A stretch of DNA of 7,216 nucleotides, taken from Pseudobdellovibrionaceae bacterium. Lineage in GTDB: Bacteria; Bdellovibrionota; Bdellovibrionia; Bdellovibrionales; JAMPXM01. Each line of letters begins with the position of its first letter. Position 1 is the stretch's first letter. The notes beneath the pieces are model-generated. The model had not been told where the DNA came from, ran no database searches, and worked only from the letters and a program-made list of their open reading frames with translations. Of this stretch, positions 1 to 6,045 are shown piece after piece. The DNA is taken from the NCBI GenBank assembly GCA_913776405.1, contig CAJYOV010000539.1:1-7216 (forward strand). Direction: 5' to 3'. The translations under genes were made by a program, and so were the position numbers.

Positions 1-225
1 GCAGTGGCCGCAATCGAAACTTCAGACGCGCAGAATTTAGATGAAGCCGCGATGGCTGCCGCTTCGATGACTCACAAAGCCGGATGGGGCGACATCGTTT
101 TTGACGAGCATCCAGCGGGTGAGTCGATCGACGTCGAACTCAAAAGCGTGAGAGAGGTCCAGGACATCAACGCGGGCCGTTTCAACCCGGCGGTGGCTGG
201 AGATCTCGCGAGCAGCGGTCACTGA
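1..225 (+). CDS. C-terminal end of an unrecognised protein (5' partial)
   Basis: The reading frame is open from the first base of the window to a TGA stop at 223-225, so this is most likely the last 74 codons of a gene that starts upstream. A GTG at 4-6 could serve as a start, but no Shine-Dalgarno site can be assessed there. Codon use (GCG, TCG, ATC, CTC, AAC) resembles the neighbouring genes, which supports real coding. The visible tail is alanine-rich and helical at first (about residues 1-25), then mixed and acidic, with no transmembrane segment, cysteine pair or motif that I recognise. It lies upstream of valS on the same strand, separated by about 100 bases and a hairpin, so co-transcription is possible but not shown. 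I do not assign a function. Confidence 0.6.
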   Translation, partial: AVAAIETSDAQNLDEAAMAAASMTHKAGWGDIVFDEHPAGESIDVELKSVREVQDINAGRFNPAVAGDLASSGH

Positions 226-230
226 TTCTA

Positions 231-250
231 GGCGCACGTGAGTGTGCGCC
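231..250 (+). terminator. Hairpin just after the first gene, possible weak terminator
   Basis: A perfect 7-bp inverted repeat (GGCGCAC at 231-237, GTGCGCC at 244-250) with a 6-base loop begins 5 bases after the stop codon of the upstream gene. No T-run follows, so it is not a textbook intrinsic terminator. It may protect the mRNA 3' end or cause a pause. It also covers the GTG at 238, which argues against that codon being the valS start. Confidence 0.4.
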
Positions 251-265
251 GCCAGGCTTCCAGGC

Positions 266-293
266 TTTACTCGCTTGGAGCGCGGGTGATAGT
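266..293 (+). promoter_or_regulatory. Possible sigma70-type promoter for valS
   Basis: TTTACT (266-271, 4 of 6 matches to TTGACA) is followed after 16 bases by GATAGT (288-293, 4 of 6 matches to TATAAT). Transcription would start near position 300 and give a leader of about 25 bases that contains the Shine-Dalgarno site. The match is modest and such pairs occur by chance. The placement, downstream of the hairpin and upstream of the ribosome binding site, is what makes it plausible. Confidence 0.3.
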
Positions 294-312
294 GTCAAAA
301 GCTATTATCCTT

Positions 313-317
313 GGGGA
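313..317 (+). promoter_or_regulatory. Ribosome binding site that fixes the valS start
   Basis: GGGGA sits 7 bases before the ATG at 325. No comparable site precedes the in-frame GTG at 238, so this decides the start in favour of 325. Confidence 0.6.
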
Positions 318-324
318 ATCTGCT

Positions 325-3039
325 ATGGCTACGTCTTCCGGCTCTACCGGTGAATCAACGGGAACTCTGAACGATCGCTACTCACCGAACGATGTAGAAA
401 CACGCATCTACAAATGGTGGGAAGAGTCGGGCTTTTTTAAAGCTCAAGATCAATCCACAAAACCGCCTTTCAGCATCATCCTTCCGCCGCCTAACGTGAC
501 GGGCCAACTTCACATGGGCCACGCACTTGATCACACGATTCAAGACGTCTTAATTCGTTGGAAACGGATGTCTGGTTTCAATGCGATGTGGTTGCCTGGT
601 ACGGATCACGCGGGCATCGCAACACAAGCTGTCGTCGAGCGCGAACTCAAGAAACAAAATCTCGATCGTCGCCAGATGGGCCGCGAAGCCTTTGTCGAAA
701 AAGTTTGGGACTGGAAGAATCAATACGGCTCGCGCATTTATGAACAGATGCGCCGTCTCGGTGACTCATGCGATTGGGATCGCGCGACGTTCACTCTAGA
801 CGACAACGTCTCGAAAGCCGTTCGCAAAGTCTTCGTCGATCTCTACAAGAAGGGCCTTATCTACCGCGGCACACGCCTGGTGAACTGGTCGCCGCTTCTT
901 GAAAGCGCGATTTCAGATCTTGAAGTCGAGCACAAAGAAACGAACAGCCTTCTTTATTACATCAACTATCCAGTGGTCGGTCAGCCAAATCGCTTCTTGC
1001 AAGTCGCAACGACTCGCCCGGAAACGTTGTTGGGCGATACTGCGGTTGCTGTTCACCCAGAAGATGAACGCTACCAAGACCTAATCGGTAAATATGTGAA
1101 GCTCCCACTCACAGACCGTGAGATTCCGATCATTGCAGACACTTATGTCGATAAAGAGTTCGGTTCAGGCGTCGTGAAGATCACGCCAGCTCACGATTTT
1201 AACGACTACGCCGTCGGCCAGCGTCACAAGCTTCCGATGATCAACATTCTCGAGAAGAACGGAACGCTCAATCAAAACGGCTTTGCTTATAAAGGGCTCA
1301 AGGTTCAAGAGGCTCGTAAGCGTGTCGTTGAAGATCTGAAGAAACAAGAGCTTCTCGTTAAAGAAGACAAACTGAAGAACTCAGTCGGTTACTGCTCGCG
1401 TACTGGTGGCGTAGCTGAGCCCTTCTTGTCGGACCAATGGTTCTGCAAAATGCCCGAGCTCGCAGGTGCAGCGAAACAGGTCGTTGAGACCGGCACGATT
1501 CGCTTCGAGCCCGAGATGTACACGAAGACATATCTTCATTGGATGAACATCATCGAAGACTGGTGTATCTCGCGTCAGCTTTGGTGGGGGCATCGAATTC
1601 CAGCGTGGACCTGCGGTCATTGCAAACACGTTACGGTTTCAGAAACAGACCCGTCGAAGTGTGAGAAGTGCGGTCATAGCGACAAGCTCTCGCAAGACGA
1701 AGACGTCCTCGATACTTGGTTCTCGTCGGCGCTCTGGCCGTTTAGCACGATGGGATGGCCGCAAGAAACCGAAGCTCTCAAGACCTTCCATCCAACGAGT
1801 GTGTTGGTGACGGGCTTCGATATCATCTTCTTCTGGGTTGCACGCATGATCATCATGGGTGTTGAGTTCACGAAAGATGTGCCGTTCCGCAAAGTCTACA
1901 TCCACGGCCTGATCCGCGATTCTGAAGGTAAGAAAATGTCGAAGTCGACAGGCAACGCGCTCGATCCGGTTGAGATGATCGACCAATACGGCGCAGACGC
2001 TCTTCGCTTCACTTTGATGGCGCAGTTGTCAGCGGGCCGCGATCTGAAATTCTCAGAGCAGCGTCTCGAAGGTTACCGCAACTTCATGAACAAGATCTGG
2101 AATGCGACTCGCTTCTCGCTAGGTGCACTCGGCGATTTCCAAGTGCCGGCTGAAGGCGTAAACGCAGTTCCAGATAAATCGAAGCTCTCAGTTGCCGATC
2201 AGTGGATCATTCACGAGACCGGCGAAGTTGAAAAGACCGTCGAGCGCGCTCTCGAGGAAGATCGCTTTAACGACGCAGCCAATGCACTTTATCACTTCGT
2301 GTGGAACGAAGTTTGTGACTGGTATGTTGAACTCGTGAAGCCAGTCGTTTACGGCGAACCGTCGCCTGAGCGCACGGCGACCCAACTCGTTCTCGCGCAA
2401 ACGTTGAACCGCGTGATGCGACTTCTTCATCCCTTCGTTCCATTCATTACAGAAGAGCTCTACGCGAAACTTCCAATCAAGAGCGATGCCTTGATTGTCG
2501 AGACTTACCCAACGCCACGGAAAGACAAAGAGTGGTTGTCGGTCGGCTCGAAAGAAGCCGCATTCGAGATGCAAGTCGTGAAGGAAGTGATCACTGCGGT
2601 TCGTAACATCCGCGGCGAGAACCAGATCAAACCGGGTGTCGCGATTAAAGTTCGTCTCGCGCCTAGCGATGCACGTGTCGCTAAGATTCTGGAATCAAAC
2701 AAAGCGCAGATCACGCGTCTTGCGAAAACAGAGTCGCTCGAAATCGGCGATGCCGGTTCGCTCGCGAAGACAGCCGTATCACCGGTTCGTCTGCCAGAAG
2801 CTTCTGTCGATGTGATCGTGCCGCTTGAAGGCTTGGTCGACATCGCGGAAGAAGTGAAGCGCATTCAGAAGAACCTCGAGAAGTCGCAAAAAGATTTCGA
2901 GGTTCTCTCGAAGAAACTCTCGAACGAGAACTTCGTGAAAAACGCGCCACCTGATTTGATTGCGGCCGATAAGCAGCAATTAGAAGCCGTCAAAGAGCGT
3001 ATAGAACGCCTTGAGGCTTCGCTCAAGCGTTTGTCGTAA
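325..3039 (+). CDS. valS: Valyl-tRNA synthetase
   Basis: This cytoplasmic class I aminoacyl-tRNA synthetase charges tRNA-Val with valine and hydrolyses mischarged threonyl-tRNA-Val. At 904 residues it is of normal length for the family. Visible motifs in order are the HIGH-type HMGH at 63-66 after a PPPNVTG stretch, WLPGTDHAGIATQ just downstream, and the editing-domain signatures TTRPET and PAHDFNDY with the conserved Asp near 291. A zinc-knuckle-like Cys set follows at about 430, 433, 446 and 449, then KMSKS at 537-541. The anticodon-binding signature WNEVCDWYVELVKP starts near 660, and a C-terminal Lys/Glu-rich coiled coil (about 835-904) corresponds to the usual ValS tRNA-binding arm. All catalytic signatures are intact. 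The in-frame GTG at 238 would add 29 residues that lie across a hairpin and look non-coding. The ATG at 325 has a good Shine-Dalgarno site and leaves a short Ser/Thr/Gly-rich leader before the conserved RYSP region. The gene ends at a strong terminator and faces topA. Confidence 0.97.
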   Translation: MATSSGSTGESTGTLNDRYSPNDVETRIYKWWEESGFFKAQDQSTKPPFSIILPPPNVTGQLHMGHALDHTIQDVLIRWKRMSGFNAMWLPGTDHAGIATQAVVERELKKQNLDRRQMGREAFVEKVWDWKNQYGSRIYEQMRRLGDSCDWDRATFTLDDNVSKAVRKVFVDLYKKGLIYRGTRLVNWSPLLESAISDLEVEHKETNSLLYYINYPVVGQPNRFLQVATTRPETLLGDTAVAVHPEDERYQDLIGKYVKLPLTDREIPIIADTYVDKEFGSGVVKITPAHDFNDYAVGQRHKLPMINILEKNGTLNQNGFAYKGLKVQEARKRVVEDLKKQELLVKEDKLKNSVGYCSRTGGVAEPFLSDQWFCKMPELAGAAKQVVETGTIRFEPEMYTKTYLHWMNIIEDWCISRQLWWGHRIPAWTCGHCKHVTVSETDPSKCEKCGHSDKLSQDEDVLDTWFSSALWPFSTMGWPQETEALKTFHPTSVLVTGFDIIFFWVARMIIMGVEFTKDVPFRKVYIHGLIRDSEGKKMSKSTGNALDPVEMIDQYGADALRFTLMAQLSAGRDLKFSEQRLEGYRNFMNKIWNATRFSLGALGDFQVPAEGVNAVPDKSKLSVADQWIIHETGEVEKTVERALEEDRFNDAANALYHFVWNEVCDWYVELVKPVVYGEPSPERTATQLVLAQTLNRVMRLLHPFVPFITEELYAKLPIKSDALIVETYPTPRKDKEWLSVGSKEAAFEMQVVKEVITAVRNIRGENQIKPGVAIKVRLAPSDARVAKILESNKAQITRLAKTESLEIGDAGSLAKTAVSPVRLPEASVDVIVPLEGLVDIAEEVKRIQKNLEKSQKDFEVLSKKLSNENFVKNAPPDLIAADKQQLEAVKERIERLEASLKRLS

Positions 3040-3066
3040 ACTGGGGTTTTCTCAGATGCGAAAAGG

Positions 3067-3104
3067 AGAGCCGGTGGTTTCAGCCATCGGCTCTTTGTTT
3101 TTTT
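3067..3104 (+). terminator. Strong intrinsic terminator after valS, possibly bidirectional
   Basis: AGAGCCGGTGG (3067-3077) pairs with CCATCGGCTCT (3084-3094) to form an 11-bp stem with one G-U pair and a 6-base loop. It is followed by TTGTTTTTTT (3095-3104), a classic Rho-independent terminator for valS. Read on the minus strand, the same stem is followed by CCTTTT, so it may also end topA transcripts less efficiently. The T-run overlaps the topA stop codon (TAA, 3105-3103). Confidence 0.9.
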
Positions 3105-4986
3105 AGAACGGAACTTCGGGATCCGTTTTCTTCTTCGCAAACTTTGAGCGCGAGAACTTAGAGCGACCTTTGCCAGATGATTTTGACTTCCAGGGTGCTG
3201 AAACGAGCGGTGTCACAGGGCTGCTAGAGAGGTAGCGCCGAGCGGTCGCAAGGGCTGCCTGCAAATAGCTCGAATTCCAATTGCAGAGAAAGCCCTGCCA
3301 CTCGATTCGGCCTTCGGCGATTTGGTCTAGAGATGTCTCCATTTTTGCGGTGAAGTCGATGTCGACAATATCAGGCATGGCTTTCATCAGAACATCGTCG
3401 GTCAGGAGCCCAAGCGCGGTTGGCGCGATCACGTTTTTCTCTAAAAATGCGTAGTCGCGTTCTTTCAGAGTTGCGACTGTCGATGCGTATGTGCTCGGTC
3501 GACCGATGCCGAGTTTTTCCATGAGTTGAATCAACTTCGCTTCGCTATAGCGCGGGGGTGGTTGAGTCGACTTCTTTTCTGTTTTGATGGCTTTTAACTT
3601 TAGCGTCTGACCTTTTCGCACATCGGGCAGGATCTGATCGTCTTCGGTGTTTTTCCAGAACCGGAGGTAGCCTTCGTCGACTACGGATGAGCGGCGAGCT
3701 ACCCAGCGGGTAGGACCAGCTTCGATAACCACACGGCCTTTCGAGAGCGTCGCGGCCTTACATTGGCTCGCGACAGCGCGTGACCAAATCATTTCATAAA
3801 CGCGGAATTGGTCCGCGTTCAGTGTGTTTCGCAAGGATTCAGGCGTTTTGGAAACGTCCGTTGGGCGAATGGCTTCGTGAGCGCCTTGTGCTTGCGCGGA
3901 GGTTCGGAATGTCGGCGCACGTTCGGCTAGAACTTGCGGAGCATTTGTCGAGAGCCAGTTGCGCGCGTCTTGAACGAATTCAGGCGAGAGAGTGACAGCG
4001 TCGGTTCGCATGTAAGTGATCAAACCGCTGCCACCGACACCTTCGTAGAGCTCTTGCGCGATCTTCATCGTTTGCTGCGGTGAAAGTCGCAAGCGCACGT
4101 TTGCCATCTGTTGGAGTGACGAGGTGATAAACGGCGCAGGCGGAAGGCGTCTCTCTTCTTTGTCGAGAACGTCCGTCACGATGTGCGGGTGCGCTTTCGC
4201 AACTTCTTCGATGCGCTTGGCTTCCGCCGCGGACGTGACCCGCGAAGCTGCGCTTTCGGCGTCGCCGTGATCGACGGGACTGACTTGGTTAGGCGAGCCA
4301 TTTGTCGAAATACCTTTTGCCTCGAGAGTTGCGCTGGGAGCCTGCGAGCCCGTCGAAGCTTTCAAGGGCTCGTAAATAGCGGTGAAGCCTTCGGCATAAA
4401 GCGCGTGGAGCGTCCAGTAGTCTTGAGGTTTGAATCTCAGACGTTCTCGCTCGCGCTCGCAAATGAGATGCAGGGTTGCGCTCTGAACGCGGCCAGCGCT
4501 TTTGCCGCCGCTCGATTTCCAAAGAAGAGGGCTTACTTCATAACCCACAAGTTTATCCAGGCATTGGCGAGCTCTCTGGGCATGGACGAGTGGGTAATCG
4601 AGTTTGCGTGGGTTCGCGATCGCTGCCAGAACCGCGCTTGCCGTGATCTGCGTGTACGAAACGCGCACGAACTTTTTCAGTTTTAACTGTTCAACGAGGT
4701 GCCACGCGATGGCTTCGCCTTCGCGATCGGGATCCATTGCTAAGTACACTTCGTCAGCGCGTTTGACGGCTTGTCGTAAATGCGAAAGCACTTGTTTACC
4801 GCGCGAGCCACGGGGAATATACCGCGTAACGACTTGGTTTCCAGCGAGGTCGAAACCGAGCTTTTTAGCCCCGTCGTGTGCTAGCTCAGTCGTATGGCCA
4901 ACGCTAGCCTCGAGGATCCACTCAGGGCCCAAAATCTTGCGGAGCGTTTTCAATTTTCCCGGGCTCTCGACAATTAATAGCTTCAT
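3103..4986 (-). CDS. topA: Type IA DNA topoisomerase I, short form without C-terminal zinc ribbons
   Basis: The enzyme relaxes negatively supercoiled DNA through a transient 5'-phosphotyrosine single-strand break. The 627 residues show the Toprim domain first: IVESPGK with Glu7, and DPDREGE at 85-91 supplying the Mg-binding acidic residues. Next come LVGYEVSPLLWK and SAGRVQS, the PFITSSLQQ stretch, and the active-site segment GLITYMRTD with Tyr325 and the following Arg327. QGAHEAIRPTD and GIGRPSTYAS complete the core, followed by the FTAKME..LD.IA.G region that usually closes it. E. coli TopA (about 865 residues) continues with zinc-ribbon repeats. Here there is only a tail of about 40 residues rich in Lys, Arg and Ser, with no cysteine pairs. 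Residues about 209-250 form a Ser/Ala/Gly-rich insert relative to E. coli TopA. The ATG at 4986 is preferred over the ATG at 5025 because the conserved KLLIVES begins there, GGAAG lies 11 bases upstream, and the upstream ATG falls in the likely -10 box. The gene is divergent from the J-like gene and convergent with valS. Confidence 0.95.
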   Translation of the reverse strand: MKLLIVESPGKLKTLRKILGPEWILEASVGHTTELAHDGAKKLGFDLAGNQVVTRYIPRGSRGKQVLSHLRQAVKRADEVYLAMDPDREGEAIAWHLVEQLKLKKFVRVSYTQITASAVLAAIANPRKLDYPLVHAQRARQCLDKLVGYEVSPLLWKSSGGKSAGRVQSATLHLICERERERLRFKPQDYWTLHALYAEGFTAIYEPLKASTGSQAPSATLEAKGISTNGSPNQVSPVDHGDAESAASRVTSAAEAKRIEEVAKAHPHIVTDVLDKEERRLPPAPFITSSLQQMANVRLRLSPQQTMKIAQELYEGVGGSGLITYMRTDAVTLSPEFVQDARNWLSTNAPQVLAERAPTFRTSAQAQGAHEAIRPTDVSKTPESLRNTLNADQFRVYEMIWSRAVASQCKAATLSKGRVVIEAGPTRWVARRSSVVDEGYLRFWKNTEDDQILPDVRKGQTLKLKAIKTEKKSTQPPPRYSEAKLIQLMEKLGIGRPSTYASTVATLKERDYAFLEKNVIAPTALGLLTDDVLMKAMPDIVDIDFTAKMETSLDQIAEGRIEWQGFLCNWNSSYLQAALATARRYLSSSPVTPLVSAPWKSKSSGKGRSKFSRSKFAKKKTDPEVPF

Positions 4987-4997
4987 GAGATTAGGTT

Positions 4998-5002
4998 CTT
5001 CC
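4998..5002 (-). promoter_or_regulatory. Likely ribosome binding site for topA
   Basis: On the minus strand GGAAG (followed by AA) lies 11 bases before the ATG at 4986, slightly further than ideal. The alternative ATG at 5025 has no purine-rich Shine-Dalgarno match, only an A-rich run. Confidence 0.45.
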
Positions 5003-5011
5003 AAGTGGCGT

Positions 5012-5049
5012 TGTAAGTCTCTCATTTTTCGTGTAAGTTAGGTGTAAGT
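5012..5049 (+). repeat. Three direct copies of TGTAAGT in the topA/J-like intergenic region
   Basis: TGTAAGT occurs at 5012-5018, 5032-5038 and 5043-5049 in the same orientation (ACTTACA on the topA strand). Start-to-start distances are 20 and 11 bases, close to two turns and one turn of the helix. The copies cover the predicted topA start site, the spacer and the edge of the -35 box. They could be binding sites for a regulator, but no regulator is identified. Confidence 0.5.
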
Positions 5050-5052
5050 CAA
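5024..5052 (-). promoter_or_regulatory. Probable sigma70-type promoter of topA
   Basis: On the minus strand TTGACT (5052-5047, 5 of 6 matches to consensus) is followed by an exact 17-base spacer and AAAAAT (5029-5024, 4 of 6 matches). The predicted start is near 5017, giving a leader of about 30 bases to the ATG at 4986. This placement makes translation from the ATG at 5025 unlikely, since that codon overlaps the -10 box. Confidence 0.5.
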
Positions 5053-5063
5053 CATTGGCGCTC

Positions 5064-5069
5064 GGGGAG
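5064..5069 (+). promoter_or_regulatory. Ribosome binding site of the J-like gene
   Basis: GGGGAG ends 7 bases before the ATG at 5077, a well-placed Shine-Dalgarno site that supports this start. I could not identify a convincing plus-strand promoter in the short region upstream. Confidence 0.6.
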
Positions 5070-5076
5070 TCTAGGC

Positions 5077-6045
5077 ATGTCAGCTTTAATCTGGATCGAC
5101 AGTGCGCCGTTGATTCGCGCCGAACACAAAAAATATCTGGCCGCAGTGGCTCGCTTGAAAGCGTCGCAAGATCGCCTAACGCTTCATGAAAAGTCGGATG
5201 AGCCTCGTTACTCGCTGTGGGTTCAAACCGAATTCGCATCCGAAATATCGAAGATGCGTCTTCTTCACGAGAAGTACGTCGAGCTCGAAGAAATTTTAGA
5301 ATTCGTCGAAGACTTTGTCCGCGAAACGGGCGCTTCACCGCGCGAAGGGTATCTTGAATATTTAGAGATGAAGCGCACTCAAGACCTCATGCGGAAAATG
5401 CGCGAACGCACGCAAGCCGACGAAAGCGATCGAGACGACAGCGGCGATGAATCCGACGATGACCGTCAAGCCCGCGGCAAAAGCTCTTCTGACGAAAACT
5501 TTGATCGTCAGTCTTACTCACGCGATGACAACTCGACTTCGTCGAGTGCTCGCTCAAGCGCAGCTTCGCGCAAAGCAGAGCAGCGTGATGCCGATGCGAA
5601 ACAACTTTATCGCCAACTCGCGAAACGACTTCATCCCGACATGAATGGCGGGCTCTCGCCTGAAGAAACAGAGATGTGGTTTGAGGTTCAGCAAGCTTAC
5701 GAAGATCGCGATCTTTCGCGTCTTGAAGCGCTGCTTGCAATGGCGGACCGCATCGCTGAAGAACGCGAAGCTTCAGGCGCTACGTCTGCGCCCTCGAAGT
5801 TCCAGAGCTTGGGGCGATTGAAATCGATGCTGAAATCGCTTGCGTCGAAACTACGAAACTCGCAGCGAGCTTTAAAGAAAGCGAAGCAATCGCCTGCGTG
5901 GAACTTCCACGCAATCGAAAAAGACTCTCGTCAGTTCTCGAAACTGAAGCTCAACGTTTCTACCGACTTCGAGCGCGTCGTTCGCGACTTGCATTCCGAC
6001 GTCCGCAAACTTGAGCGCGTGGTTGCTAGGTTACGTCGCGAGTAA
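5077..6045 (+). CDS. J-like (DnaJ-type) protein with HPD motif and coiled-coil flanks
   Basis: The 322-residue product is probably cytoplasmic, having no signal peptide or membrane segment. Residues 1-108 are highly charged and helical, probably coiled coil. Residues about 109-168 form a disordered linker very rich in Asp, Ser, Arg and Glu. Next comes a J-like core: LYRQLAKRLHPD with HPD at 186-188 resembles helix II and its loop, and the EMWFEVQQAYEDRDLSRLEAL stretch resembles helix III. Residues about 225-322 are again helical and basic. The HPD motif is what J proteins use to stimulate the ATPase of DnaK-type chaperones, so a co-chaperone role is inferred. A canonical helix I (YxxLGV type) is not visible, and there are no Gly/Phe-rich or zinc-finger regions, so this is not DnaJ itself. 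The gene is divergent from topA and its last 15 bases overlap the next gene tail-to-tail. The client and the real function are unknown. Confidence 0.8.
   Translation: MSALIWIDSAPLIRAEHKKYLAAVARLKASQDRLTLHEKSDEPRYSLWVQTEFASEISKMRLLHEKYVELEEILEFVEDFVRETGASPREGYLEYLEMKRTQDLMRKMRERTQADESDRDDSGDESDDDRQARGKSSSDENFDRQSYSRDDNSTSSSARSSAASRKAEQRDADAKQLYRQLAKRLHPDMNGGLSPEETEMWFEVQQAYEDRDLSRLEALLAMADRIAEEREASGATSAPSKFQSLGRLKSMLKSLASKLRNSQRALKKAKQSPAWNFHAIEKDSRQFSKLKLNVSTDFERVVRDLHSDVRKLERVVARLRRE

Noticed and set aside
303..308. TATTAT as a -10 box for valS
   Set aside because: It is a good hexamer, but no -35 lies at 16-18 bases, and transcription would begin at about 315, inside the Shine-Dalgarno site.
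238..324. GTG at 238 as the valS start, giving 933 residues
   Set aside because: The codon lies in a hairpin loop and has no Shine-Dalgarno site. The added residues do not resemble a ValS N-terminus, and the ATG at 325 has GGGGA at 7 bases.
1639..2574. Several minus-strand frames of 70-130 codons antisense to valS
   Set aside because: They overlap one another and the conserved valS frame, show no motif and lack ribosome binding sites. They are shadows of biased codon use.
4183..4686. 167-codon plus-strand open frame antisense to topA
   Set aside because: The minus strand encodes a fully conserved topoisomerase here. The antisense frame has no recognisable domain and follows from the codon bias (TCG/CGA, CTC/GAG) of the real gene.
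4987..5025. ATG at 5025 as the topA start, giving 640 residues
   Set aside because: The ATG overlaps the predicted -10 box and lacks a ribosome binding site. The conserved Toprim start KLLIVES begins at the ATG at 4986.
4991..5338. 115-codon minus-strand frame covering the start of the J-like gene and the topA promoter
   Set aside because: It covers the predicted topA promoter and the J-like start, its product is Arg-rich with no recognisable domain, and its frame differs from topA.
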